From Bugula neritina (taxonomy: Eukaryota; Bryozoa; Gymnolaemata; Cheilostomatida; Bugulidae), in contig OZ037771.1 of NCBI GenBank assembly GCA_964035545.1, forward strand, positions 2,472,628-2,532,627: a DNA stretch of 60,000 nt, read 5' to 3'. Both the position numbers and the translations under genes were made by a program. Positions 16,901 through 29,100 of the stretch are shown piece by piece (position 1 is the first letter of the stretch; each line of letters begins with the position of its first letter). The notes beneath the pieces are model-generated. The model saw only the letters and a list, made by a program, of their open reading frames with translations, had not been told where the DNA came from and did not search any database.

Positions 16901-19900
16901 GCACACATGAAAAAAGTACATGCCTATGATTTTTGAATGAGGCAGCCCAAGATCATTTTTCTAATGGGTGGTCTAAACTTAACCATATATATTAAACATT
17001 ATAGGAAAGCTTTAGGGTATTTCTTCTGAGATAAATTGGCTCTATAGTCATTATATCAAGATAGTATAAAAATATGCATTTTAACCAATAGCATTGTTTT
17101 AAAAACCAGATTGCTTATGTATATATAGTTCAGCCTAAATTTATTAGCAAAGCTCAATTGTACACATTTAAAATATTATCTTCCGGAGTCCAGATCAACT
17201 AGCTCATGCTTCTCATTACTTTTTTGTAAAAGTAGTTATTATATAATAAAAACGGTGAAGAAAATCATTATCAGACACAGCTTTACTTATAATTCGCCTT
17301 TTTTATAGCCGTTCAATAATAATGTTTGCCTTATAACCAATAAACCCATTCCTTTGTTTGTTTTCGTCCAAATAATCCACTTTTTTCAGATTTTTTCACA
17401 AGAAAATCACTAGAAATAAACTCAGAGAAGTGAAAAACACATCTATGATTATCTGCAAGAGTTTTTGCTTGTATATATAATAAACTAGCTTCAATAATTT
17501 CAAGGTAATATTTAATAGATTTGGACAAAGTTGTGGGGAAACAACTCCTGTAACATTTAAAAGAGTTTTTGTGATTAACCGGGTGAACAGAAAAATTTAG
17601 AGTTGTTATAAAATAAAAGTGAAAAAAGTATCTATAATTATTAGCAAATTTATTTTGCTTATATAAAATAAATTAGCTTGAATAATTCTAAAATATTTAG
17701 CCGATTCACAAAAACGTTGAGAGAAAACAACTCCTGATTAATTTTAAAAGTTTGAAGCGCTTTTGTGGCTAACTGGGTGCACAGAACAGTCTAGAGTTTT
17801 CACAGATTAATTAGGACCCTTCAAACTTTCTATTTCTAAAAAAATTGCGTGGCCACCCCTCGAAGTGTAATGAGTGAAAGATAATTGGAGGTTACTTCTA
17901 GACTAAGTGTGCTGCTGTTGAAATATAAATCAAAACAGCAGATGTAAATTAGCCATTTCCAAAAACCTGAAAGCTAAAGTGGAATAATTCAAATTGAGAG
18001 TAAGTGATGACAGAATAAAACCACAAGTTAGTATCAGAGTAACTGATTTGCTGACTACCAGAGCAAGGAAAGTATTGGGACAACATGGAGTGTACCCTAT
18101 ACCTGGTTCACGAGGTGCACCGAGTACACCCGGTACCTGATGCACCAGGTACATGCCTAGTGCCCGAACCCACTAAACCAAACTATGCTTCAGGAGTGAA
18201 AGACATAATTGTGACTGAAGAGTGACTGTAAATCCATTTTAACAAGTTCAGTCTGCTACGAAAGAACCATAACAGCAATGTAGTGACAGGGGAAGTATCT
18301 TTGGCTTAGGCACTGGCTTAACCTTGTCTTGCTTTGAAAATCACACATCATTCAAACTATTGAGGAACCTGCAGTCAAACTCATGTGTACCTCTGATATT
18401 TATATCAATAACCATATGGTCATTAATCACGCATGTCATATCTTAAGGGTTAAGTTACAAATATACACCAACAGTTGGTAGGCTACGCCATCACTAGGCA
18501 GTTCTAATTGTAAATAGAAACACCCTAAATTCAATCAAGTAAATCAACAAGTACACAGCAAAGGTGGGCTTGAGATTAAACATACCACTGCAAGCATGAT
18601 TGAACACTGGGCTTACAATTATTAGAGTCTAGATAATTATGAATATATGTAATTTATAACATAAGTATAGCCACGTTTCAGTACAAAATACAACTGTTAT
18701 CAGGTGTAAAGTGTGCAACAGCTATGGCTAATCACGGCCTGACAGAGGCACGCATGCACTTAAACTGATGTGTGATATTGTAGAGTAACTTGCAAAGCTA
18801 CCGGTACTGCTCCAGTTAGACACTAACATGATCAGATACACTGAAATTCTAAAGAAATTGTAGATGGTCATCATCAGCTCAATTAGCAGGCGTAAGTTCT
18901 GTACATGACACTTTTGGCTAGTGCTTGCAGGTAGTCTACTAAGTATGTAGTGGCAAGTGTATGAGTGGCAGGTGATGTGAGAACTAAGTGTTTGCAGGTC
19001 AGGAATGACACCAAAGCATTTGGCCACAGTACCCTGTTATAAAGCAACTGCAACTGCATGTCTACACCAGCTTGTTTGGTGGTGTCACATATAGCCAGAT
19101 TGTACGACACTAGCATAGTGTGTCAGTAGGCACAATGTGATATCAAAGAGCAAGTGCTTGCTAGTAACAAACTGTTACAGAATATAAACTAACCAAGAAA
19201 TGGGGCTGGTTGATCACTTCTGAAGCAGTGGGTGTGCCGATGGGTGAACCAGGCAGGCCATCGTCGTCCAAACTCCGCCTATTTATCAACTTCCTTTCTA
19301 GCTCACTCTAAAGTAGAAGAATGTAGACATCAGCATGGCCCACACCACATCTTACTGCCAAATTAGCATTCATAGTAGTTACCAGTTGGAACAGTTGAGC
19401 TATAATTAATTCTCTAATTTGTATTCAAAGCCATGTTTTTCCCATCACAACTTCAATTAACCATCACACAAGTGTAATTAAACATTGATGTGGTAATAAC
19501 AGTGCATGTCATTGATACCATTGTAGTGCTGAAATATCTACTCACAAGCTGCAAGACATAACTTATTTCACAGACCTTTGTTGATGAGAAACTCCAACAC
19601 TTTGCTATTGTTTCATTAGTAATATTAGCAGTGAAAAACATTTTTGGAGATTTTAACTCAGCCACCAGGAAAAGGTTGGCCATAAAAGTGGGGGTTGAAA
19701 GCTTTGGTGTCTGACTGCAAACTCATACTTTGGATCATAAATAAAAATTCAAAAGAAAACTCCAGAATTACATCAATTTTGTAATTTATGTTATGAAGAC
19801 TTAATAAACAAGAGCTGCCATTACTAATCTGCATAATATTTGGACAAACTCAAAAACATCTATAATTAGCACTTGAGTTATTTTTAAATATGACTTTTAT

Positions 19901-22213
19901 GTAATCTATTATAATATTTTGACCAAATCCTAATGGGTATATCATCCTTGACAACTTTGCCCAGCTTAGCTGTGTGAACTAGTAACAACACATGACTTAG
20001 CTGTGTGAACTAGTAACAACACATGGCCTAGCTGTGTGAACTAGTAACAACTCACCTTGAAGTTGGGGCCGGTGGTGGAGAGAACCTCCATAGAGGCAGA
20101 ACTCTGTCTCATTCCGATGAGCCCTGATTTGGGCAAACTGTGATTGTCTGGGGAGAAAGTGCTGCCGACATCAACCGGCATGCTCTGGCTGCAGGAGAAA
20201 CAGCGACATTCAGCTAAGCTAAGTTCACTAAATGCTGAATTGAAGCTACAAACTAGTGCAGCCAGCAACACTTGAAGTATACGTTTGAATCCACTTTATC
20301 TGATCAGAGCTTTATGATGTTTTATTGAAAGAGATAATACAAACTGGAGTAAGAGTCAAGTAGTACTCGAGCTTATCATCAGCAGCTTGCTCTTACAGCT
20401 ACTCCAGTATTATGCAACCAATACATTCTACATTACAAATCGTAACACTCAAATATTAGGTGCTTCCGGAGATTGCATAAAAAATAATTTTAATTTAATA
20501 TATCATGCTATTTTTAACCACATCTGATTTGATGCTACCTGCAAACATGCAATTAAATGCCACCTGTATGCTATGCATCTACTTTAGAAACTGCAACTAA
20601 CAAACATATATAAGACACACTAATATACAATTACCAATTATCTATAAATTGAAAAGCAAAGTGGAACACTAGTAGGTATTTATGTAACTCTGAAGTTTGT
20701 GCCAAAACCTGATACCTGATTGGTCGATGTGACACAAACCTGCTATGTGATTGGTCGATGTGACACAAACCTGCTATGTGATTGGTCGATGTGATACAAA
20801 CCTGCTATGTGATTGGTCGATGTGGGCTGACTGCTGCAGCTCTCCCTCCCCTGCTGATTCATCCTCAGAAACACCTTCTCTGTTGTCCTGATTCTTCGGC
20901 CGTTTCTTCTTAGTGCTGAGAAATCCTCGAATCCGCCCCAACACAGAAGGACGCTTGCTCTTGATTTTGTTGTTAGTGTTGAGTTCCTCCATCGAATTGA
21001 AACATTCTTCTGGTTAGAAACATAAACATGATATTTTTCAGAAATTTTTTCAAATCATCAGTAACGACTTGGAAAAAAAACTTTTATATTTTTATTCTAC
21101 ACAAGAAAATATGTTAATTATTTACAAAAATAAAACTTTACTGCAACATTTTGACCATGTAATTTGCTGCTGAACTCGCAATGTATGTATTTGTGTTATT
21201 TTCCATGTTCACTGGAAGCTGACAACAAAGCTGTGGTTGAACTTATCAGGATACAAAAAAATACAATTTCACAACACATTATTACAGCTCAACAGTTTGA
21301 CTTGCAGACAGTGTTATCAGCAGCGTTGGCCTAGCGCCTGAGTCAGCACCAATATTGGCAGCAACAGTATTGGCAGCGCTAATATTGGCAGCTCGGTGTA
21401 AAGCAGCAACTTATGTAGTAGCAGATAACACTAAAGTCTTGTAGTACAGTAGTAGTAGTAGTAGTAGTAGTAGTTGTTGTTCTATTATATACGACAGCAT
21501 TATGTAGATAATAACTATTATTTATAGATGATTGCATCAGTATCTATGCAGGTCTATAGTTGCAAGTATTGATTTAGCTATCAGTTATTATAATAGGAGA
21601 AAGAGTTGTGTAAAGTAAAGCAACAGTAATTATAGAGTAGACCTTGTTACCCAACATATTATAAACTTGAGCTAGGTGCAGTAAGAGATATATTGAAAAA
21701 AAGCTTGTGTTCTTGATGAGCAAAAATGTTATTTTTTTTGAGAATTTCAACCCCCCCCAAAAAAAATTTCATAAAAAATAACTTGGGCTACTAACTTTCT
21801 TGGTAACTTAATGTTACAAAAATGGCTATAGTTTATTAAACTACAGGGAAATAACTTTCAAACAGACAGTTATTTATAATTAATTTAACTTAAAAAACCT
21901 GCATAAAAATATAACGTTTTAATTAGAAAGTGAAACTGAATTTGCATTATAAGTTACAAAGTTGATCCAATCCTCCCCATTAAACATCTGTGGTAAATTT
22001 TTCCCACCATTACAATAGCAAGATTTGCAGTCTCCAAGATTGTAAAGCGAGTCAAAGGTAAAAATATAACTCGCATGGTGACAAACTTTTAAGATATTTC
22101 CACTCTAAATCTTACGACAGTGAGCTGATGTCACAAGTTTTGGTTCAAAGAAGAATACATGAGGATATGAAAGCTGACATACCCGTGCTGCCGGAATTGC
22201 CCTGTGACTCCAT
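7949..22213 (-). CDS. CRACD/KIAA1211-like actin regulator, 15 exons
   Basis: Exons in transcript order: 22183-22213 (ATG), 20802-21009, 20056-20188, 19194-19307, 13413-13487, 13071-13149, 12120-12262, 11849-12010, 11526-11626, 10981-11062, 10548-10668, 10040-10194, 8896-9482, 8395-8632, 7949-8065 (TAG). All phases close, giving about 781 residues. Near residues 214-253 the stretch ALDLDAVARTTNLSNSAAMH followed by KRSVRPKHRAKSRR resembles the human CRACD segment around NLDAI...LDNSAAKH with its basic tail (the DUF4592 region). Near residue 483, PDWAKLAKRK resembles the Trp-x-x-Leu-Ala-Lys-Arg-Lys motif of that family, and later EPFWRASLKP and KPAWKSATQREKK look like weaker repeats. Family members inhibit capping protein and support actin polymerisation. 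The rest is low-complexity, Pro/Ser-rich and probably disordered. The 8896 donor is weaker than one at 8915, but only 8896 keeps the frame. The 31-nt first exon is the least certain. Confidence 0.7.
8334..8394. repeat. (CA)n microsatellite abutting a splice donor
   Basis: CA/CG dinucleotide tract in the last intron of the CRACD-like gene. On the gene strand the donor reads GTATGTGTGTGCG and runs directly into the GT repeat. Confidence 0.9.
10902..10980. repeat. 20-bp tandem repeat beside a splice donor
   Basis: Three to four copies of a unit like ACTCATAATCAATAGATATG. They lie immediately downstream, on the gene strand, of the donor of the 10981-11062 exon of the CRACD-like gene. Confidence 0.8.
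11641..11816. repeat. ACTAGT-rich simple repeat
   Basis: Low-complexity run built from ACTAGT/TAGTAA words filling the intron between the 11849-12010 and 11526-11626 exons of the CRACD-like gene. Confidence 0.8.
12967..13060. repeat. GTAGATGTAC-type tandem repeat
   Basis: Degenerate tandem copies of ACATGTAGATGTACGTGTAG-like units just downstream, on the gene strand, of the donor of the 13071-13149 exon. Confidence 0.75.
13488..13573. repeat. 43-bp direct duplication containing a 3' splice site
   Basis: Two near-identical 43-bp copies beginning CTGGGAAATACACA. The copy next to the 13413-13487 exon supplies its acceptor (gene strand ...TTTCCCAG). The second copy carries a duplicate acceptor 43 bp upstream, so use of the outer one would add 43 nt and shift the frame. 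Confidence 0.85.
14368..15070 (+). repeat. tandem duplication of the transposon left end
   Basis: The first roughly 345 bp of the element are repeated from 14714 with few changes, including the terminal GTCTAGAAGTAACCTCCC and the following AAAAAGTGCTCAAAAAATTG. The second copy has a short extra segment near 14890. Either an internal duplication or a nested solo end explains it. Confidence 0.9.
15424..16780 (-). pseudogene. broken transposon-borne coding region
   Basis: Reading the minus strand with several stops and frame changes, motifs appear in the order expected of one protein: LDHEEAYTQTLLHAKY (about 16690), FHALTG (about 16015), AAGVKQFVYKLYG (about 15860), LPPTKDELNLHVKRANYQA (about 15750), TDVCQCKDC (about 15520), then an acidic tail and stop near 15424. 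The pattern HEEADTRLLLHA...HALTGCD...LPPTKDAL..H..R..YQ...CxCxxC is one I recognise from uncharacterised, repeated proteins in many invertebrate genomes. It lacks the intact Cys-Asp after HALTG and cannot be functional. Its role in transposition is an inference from location. Confidence 0.6.
19968..20055. repeat. 31-bp tandem repeat, 3 copies, ending at a splice donor
   Basis: Units starting at 19968, 19999 and 20030 (AGCTGTGTGAACTAGTAACA...) are spaced exactly 31 bp apart. The third copy ends in the donor of the 20056-20188 exon of the CRACD-like gene. Confidence 0.92.
20708..20822. repeat. 31-bp tandem repeat copying an exon/intron junction
   Basis: Units start at 20739, 20770 and 20801 (CCTGCTATGTGATTGGTCGA...), with a partial fourth copy to the left. 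On the gene strand each holds CACATAGCAG followed by GTTTGT. The repeat therefore duplicates 23 exon bases and 8 intron bases across the donor at 20801. Confidence 0.92.
21447..21480. repeat. (AGT)n microsatellite
   Basis: About ten AGT units followed by TTGTTGTT, in the first intron of the CRACD-like gene. The remainder of this intron (21010-22182) shows nothing else. Confidence 0.9.
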
Positions 22214-23602
22214 CTGGAAGTGTGATGCTACACTGCGTTGTACCCGACAGCAAAAGTTCACCACATGTTGCCAGGCAGCACCCAGTCCAGTGTTCTCTAG
22301 AGCTCCGTACTCGCTACAAGGTAGATGCAGGTATAACTGTTGATGTAGAGATCAAAGTGGGAGTTCTGAGCAGTGAATAACCCACATGATCAGTTTCCAG
22401 GGTGAACACTCTAGAGTTTGTGAAAGGTCATACAATAACCCCTAGATATCATGCAATCAATTAATCATTTGGCTTTGCATTTAATTTTTAACCCAAATTA
22501 CATCTAAAAAACCATCTTTTTGCAAGACATGGCTAATGGTTTTGCTCCAACTTACCACATTGCACTTTCAACTCCAAGCAGGGGTGGCAGTTTATTAGCC
22601 AATTAAAATAGAATAAAATTTATGCGGTTACTTTATCTATTTATATCATACCAGCACCACAAAGTCTGTGTATTGAGCATTACTCTAAACCCTACTACGA
22701 CCAGCACTATCTCGCAGGCCGAGATATGGAATAATGATATACAAGGATGCAGGAGATAAGAACAGCATTTACGCCTACTGATGTTTTATCTTTGTATAAC
22801 TTTCTATTCAACACTTGAAATATCTACATGGAGTGTAATTGAAATATTGAATGCATTAACTTGAGGTTGAACACTTTCAGTTGAACAATCACAATGAATT
22901 ACACAACCAATAACCAATAGTGAATATCCAGTAGTGTGAGCACATTGAATAGAATACATATGATGATATCACAATTAACAAAATCAGCAACTCCTGTCTA
23001 TATTTAGCATATGCATTGCCTATAATATTACACTACAGTAGTAAATCATGAGGTAGATTAGGTAATATTTCAAATGCTTTATATAAACGAGATGAATAAT
23101 TTCCCATGCAGATAGCCTGTCTTATGCAGCATATAAGATAAAACTTGAGATTGGAAAATTTTCAGTTTGATATATAATAGCAAAAAGAGAACCTACTTAA
23201 AAACTAGTACTGCAGTTCATATAGTACAGTGTTACTGAACTGCTGGACAACATGCTAATACTAACTGAACACATTTTTGCTGTTGGAGAACGTTGAACTG
23301 TGATGACCTTCACACATATGCTAAGCTGTGCTTTCATTTTAATAAAGCAATACCCGTTTATTTATTTCACTGAAAACTATAACAAAGCTAAACTAAATTA
23401 TTGAATTTCTTAGGCAAATTCATGTCAAGTTGTTTAAATTGGATAAAGCTAGCAAGGCATTTTTTTAATTGAAATTTATCATACTATCAATGCATTTCTT
23501 ATCATTTTAATTTCAAAACAACAAAATAAAATAGATTGGATAAATTTTAACAAATACATATGTTCAACAAATTGCATGATTCAGCTTTAAACCTTCGTCT
23601 AG

Positions 23603-23914
23603 TTGACAATATTTTCAACTGCATTGGAAATAAAGTTAAACCTAAAGGTTTTAGTCTATAGGTTGCTTAATGGAAGAGCTACAAAAGATGAAGTAGCTTT
23701 TGCACTGAAGCATAATCCACGGGTTTTCAATAGCCTATTGATACTTGCATTAAGAGGTAGTTATAGTAAAGGAGAAACTAAGAAAAGCCGGTGCTCTAGA
23801 TTAGAGATGGAGCAAAAGAAATTCTCTCAAGGATTTCAACTCGGCCCCAAACCAAAATTTAATAATAAAATTAATGAACTTGAGCTATCTCAATTTCTCC
23901 ACTACTGCTCCTAG
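23603..23914 (+). other. unassigned open frame, 103 codons
   Basis: The frame opens at TTG; the first in-frame ATG is near 23809. The middle (LLNGRATKDEVAFALKHNPR) looks more protein-like than its surroundings, and TCTATAG at about 23653-23662 could act as an acceptor for a terminal exon. I recognise no family and no partner exons. It may be chance or a transposon fragment. Confidence 0.2.
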
Positions 23915-24039
23915 ATGTGCATTAAGGATGTCAGTATACAAGCAGCTCATGAAATCAAAGAAAGCATGTAACATTCTTCAGTTCAATCACCATAATTATA
24001 TTGAAAGTATATGTCAGACAGCTAGTGTGTTAACCTACA

Positions 24040-24260
24040 TTGACTTTTGCTAATACTACTAGTACCTTAGTAATACTAGCACTACTAGTACTAAAAGACT
24101 AGTACTACTAAAGTACTTCTACTACTAGTAGTAGTAGTAGTAGTAGTACAATACCAATAGAGTTAGACTACTAGCACTATTATTTACTGTCTATTAGTAT
24201 TAGTATTACTGCTACTACTGTCTACTAGAACACTATTAGTAGTACTACTAATAATTGTAC
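24040..24260. repeat. ACT/AGT-rich simple repeat
   Basis: Runs of TAGTACTACTAGT-like words including (AGT)n at about 24125-24148. Low complexity on both strands. Confidence 0.8.
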
Positions 24261-25715
24261 TAGCAGTAATAGTACTAGTAGTACTAGTAACTAAACTTGA
24301 TAAAATAACAATTAGCATTGATACTGCATTTACAATTTGATTTACTGATTTAGATTTACTGAATAAGTGAATTAGTTTTACAACTACAAGTACAGTAGTA
24401 TACGTAGTAGCAGTAATAGAAGTATGAGTATGACTATGAGTAAGCTTGTCATCCTTGGCCATTTTTATGTTGATTTACAATTACATTTACTTTTTAGTTT
24501 TAGGAGTAAAACTCCTAGTCTACAACTGCAAGAATAACACCAACACTGACAGTAGCTGCAACAGTAAGCTTTAGAGTTGGAATAGGTGAACTGCTGCTAC
24601 TGCTAGACTTAGTTTTACTGTTACTTTTGACTCACTTTTAGAGTTGGTGTTGACGCTAGTCCTGCCTCTGGCTTTTAGTTTTAGTTTTACTTCCACTTCC
24701 AGTTTCACTTGTAAATTCAAATTGATTTTGAGATTTGAATGCCTTTAACTTTTAAGGCTTTAACCAAAAACTTCAAAATGAAATTAGATTAAACTTAATT
24801 TTGATAAATATTAAAATGCATTGTGATTATAATTATCAAATCTTATTCTCAAGATTTTTGTAACTGTATTACTATTAGTATAACTATAAAATTAAGTATT
24901 ACATCACTGTTACTGTTAGTATTACTATTAGATACAGTTTTCTATACTAGTATAACGTTGTCATTTACAAATCTCCAGCAGGCAAGAGTCAAAGATAACC
25001 ACGTGGTTATCACGTGAGCTCAGATAAAATATAATATTACACTGACAACTCCGAATAAATAAACTTTCTTAATGAGAAAGCAACTCTATAGTTGAAAATG
25101 CATAAAACCGTCACCTGACCACTGAAAGTTTACACATTTTTTTAAAATATACAACTATTGTTAGGTTGCATCCTATGCATTTGGCTGGTTTAAGAATTCT
25201 TTAAATATTACAACTAATTGGTATGATTAATTGAATTTTGTATAATTGGTTATTGGGTTTTATGATATTCATTGCTGCATGACCATAAAAATGAAAAAAA
25301 TGCTGCAGGTTAAAATTAATTTGTAAGTAATGGATGACATATTTTAGTTTTAGGAGTCCGAAAACTTGTTAAGCTATTCATAATTTTTTTTATTGTTGTG
25401 ACACTATATTTTTATATTATTTTAAATTTTTTTCAACTGTAAACACAATTGTATTCTGGCATAGTAGTGACAATGTAGCTACTTCAACCGCATTAAACTT
25501 CAGTTATATAGATAAGAGCTATATATTATAACATGTGAAATATTTGGTTGTGAGCAACAAACAAAATTTAATGAGCACCAAATTATACAAAACAAAGTAA
25601 ATTAATTTAACAAAAACAGGTAACAGTTTCAGTGAGATTCAACCATAGGTAAGATGTAATAATAATGTTAAAACCATATACATAAGGTCTGTTGTACAAT
25701 GTACATGTACACAAG

Positions 25716-26120
<405 letters not shown>

Positions 26121-26161
26121 TGATGATATTCCCTATGTACAGCAGAGAGCATTTAGATAAT

Positions 26162-29100
26162 TCACTCCTCATCTGATTGCTCTGCTAGAAGCTTTCTTTC
26201 CTCTGCGTTCCCAAGATTTGTCTTCTCTATAGCTGTTGGCTTGAGAGGTAGGCCAAGTAGCTTCATAGTCAGTAGATATATACTCATCACTATGAGCTAA
26301 GTAAGAATAATCACTATTAATGGTGTTGTAATCTGCACACAATTTGCTTCGAGGATAACTCCAAAGATCTTTGTATGGCCATAATGGCTACAATTAACTA
26401 ATGGTAAGCTGAAGCCTAGTATCGTCTGCATTAAATTACCTATGAGATTCTCATCAAGTTTTCTCGTGAATTTTGTATTCAATAGATAGAGCATTTAACC
26501 CGAATTCTTTACCAACAATTAAATTGTCTTAGCACATAGTAATGAATAGAATCTTTACAAATAAAGAATTGCCTGCCAGTTATTAACTAAATAATCTTAA
26601 TCAGTATATTTATACTAAGGAAAATATACTTTAATTATGTACAGCAATGTTTCAAATACATATAATATCATGATAGACGGCTTTTAATGATGCGATCCTT
26701 TCTCAAAGATCTTTTGGAAGTTATCTGCTTTTCAGAAACATTGCATGGGACATGTAGGTGATGAAAATATAACTGTTTAGGCAATTATGTTGCGTACAAA
26801 CACTCTATAAACTTGCATTAAAAACACCTTTAGAAAATATTTATATATTTATTCAAAATTTTTTGCAGAGATTAAATATTTTTAATCTCTAACTGATGCA
26901 ACCATTGTGTAATTTTACTTATTGCATGTGTATACATTTACTATTCCACAAACCCATTGTTTCAGCAATAATAAAATATTTATATTATTATTTTTCTAAA
27001 AACTTATGCCAACTTTTCAAATTTGCAAAAGCAAGTTTTTATGACACTAAACTCACCACAAGCAATGAGAGACCAGCGAGTGCTGTGAGAGTCCAGGTGA
27101 AGTCTGACACCTGAGTGATTGCCCCTCCAAAAACTGGTCCTATTAGAGCACCAAGTGAATATGCACTATTTAGAGTTCCAGTAACTGCACCATACGTCTG
27201 CGTACTGTCTTTCTCATGTCCATTCACACTGATTCAGGGAAATATTTATTGGATGGTGAATGAAGTAAGAAAACTGAAGTTTAACTACATTCACTAGGAA
27301 GAACATGTACCCTATTATTCCAAAAAAACATAAAAGACTCTTTTTAGAAAGCTAGTTAAATCAATTTCAAATTTAAGATGTTTTCAACTGGTTCAAGTAA
27401 AATGCAGGTGAATTATAGGCTGACTTACACTGCCAGGTCCATTGCTGCCTGAAAAGCTGGCACATACTGAAATCCATTCATCAATGTTGTCATTGCTATG
27501 CACACTGTTGATAATACAGGAAATCTGAAACATGGCACATTTAATTTTAAGCTAAAGTAGTCTTGCCATAATTATATTATAGACTGTTCTAAAGATCAGT
27601 AGAAAAGCACCAACACACATTCTATGATACAGTTGCTCTCACACTTAATGGTTATAGAAATCTCTTTGACAATAATTTTAATCACTGCTTTACATGAATT
27701 AACAAATTCATTAACTCGCAAAGTTATTAAACTACTTTACAATTCAATTATAAAAGAATGAACGCAATATTTTCGGGTTTGTAAATTCAAAACATGACAT
27801 TACAAGTTCTATCTTATTAATTTAGACAACAAGTTATAGCAAAATAAACAAGTTTTTGTTAGAGATGAATGTTAAAGTGGATAAAACAAAATTTTAGCCG
27901 GAAGACTTACTTCTGATCGTTGAAGAGAAATTCTAGGAAGGGTGAAGGCCCAGCCAGCATGTAGAGTAAAACAGCAGCCAGCCATGCTATGAGTATTTGA
28001 CTGTATATGAATCCCTGACAATGAAATATTCAACACATCACCATTGAGGGTGTTTGTGTGCAGAAAATACTTGCTATGTACTTTTAATCAACAAATCTTT
28101 AACAAAGCAGAATGCCAACAAAATTATCTGTGAAAAATTTCAACCTACTTGCTCATTAAATTTCACCCAGAATTTTAAGTGGAAGCATAATAATTTATTA
28201 AACCTGTTGTGTGACTGTGAATGTGTGTACATGTGTATGTGGGTGTGTGTGTGTGTGTGTGTGTGTGCGTGTGCCTGTGCGTGTGTGCGTGTGTGCGTGT
28301 GTGCGTGTGTGCGTGTGCGTGTGCGTGTGCGTGTGCGTGTGCGTGTGCGTGTGTGTGTGATACATACCTTGTTTACAAGAGGAGGAACTGAAAGACATCC
28401 TATCAAGTACCCAATTGACCAGAGACCATAAATTATTCCTAGAGTAGAGGCTGACATCTGAAACTATAAAAAGAAAATAGCTATGCTGACTCTAGCAGCT
28501 TTACAGTTTCATGTCTTTTGAATGAATTTATTCTGTCCTAGAATTATTAAATATAATTCTTACAGTAGAGGAGAGATAGTTGCCTGCCCCTGTCATTGTG
28601 GCTTCTGAGTTTGTTCCGTATATAAGAACTTGAAAAAACAGCATTGCAACACCAGGTATGTTGAGAATATTTATAGATGTTTTATTGCTAGTTTCTTCAC
28701 TTTCTAAAATGAAAAATATTTTCCAGCTGTTTTTATATTATTGTGAGGCTTAAGGAAAACTCATGAAAGCCACTTTGTATAAATATCCCACCACCATCAG
28801 CAAGTATCTTATAAAATATCTAACACACAAGAACAATTAATAGTACCTCAGTGAAATTATTTATAGAACTAAATGCATATTCTGACGGCATGAGAACAAT
28901 TAAAACCATGTAATGGGTTTTATATCTTCCAATATCAGCATGAAATAAAACTGTATACCCTCAACTTTAAAAAAACATTTCGTAAGTTGCAAAACAATGC
29001 ATGGACATACCCAAAGAAGGCAAAACCAGTGCTTGAACAACGTTAAGAAGAAACAAAGAACCTCCCAGAATCCAGAAGACACCAGTATAGCTGTCTATCT

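Larger units (their letters stand above)
14368..17903. mobile_element. decayed TIR DNA transposon, about 3.5 kb
   Basis: The left end GTCTAGAAGTAACCTCC at 14368 is matched by its exact reverse complement ending at 17903. Further inside, both ends share ATTACACTT and GTGGCCAC at similar distances. Both ends are flanked by TA (14366-14367 and 17904-17905), consistent with a TA target-site duplication. The element sits in the 5.7-kb intron of the CRACD-like gene. It carries a broken coding region on the minus strand (15424-16780). I do not assign a superfamily; the TA duplication is compatible with several. Confidence 0.75.
22214..25690. other. intergenic stretch without a convincing gene
   Basis: This separates the presumed 5' end of the CRACD-like gene from the 3' end of the SLC18B1-like copy A. 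ACT/AGT-rich low-complexity sequence lies at about 24040-24260 and 24380-24960. One open frame at 23603-23914 is listed separately. No RNA gene is seen. Confidence 0.5.

Noticed and set aside
28054-28457. Open frames with Arg-Val/Thr-His runs joined to transporter-like sequence
   Set aside because: The microsatellite is in an intron. Only 28368-28463 is coding, on the minus strand, as the exon 7 comparison with copy B shows.
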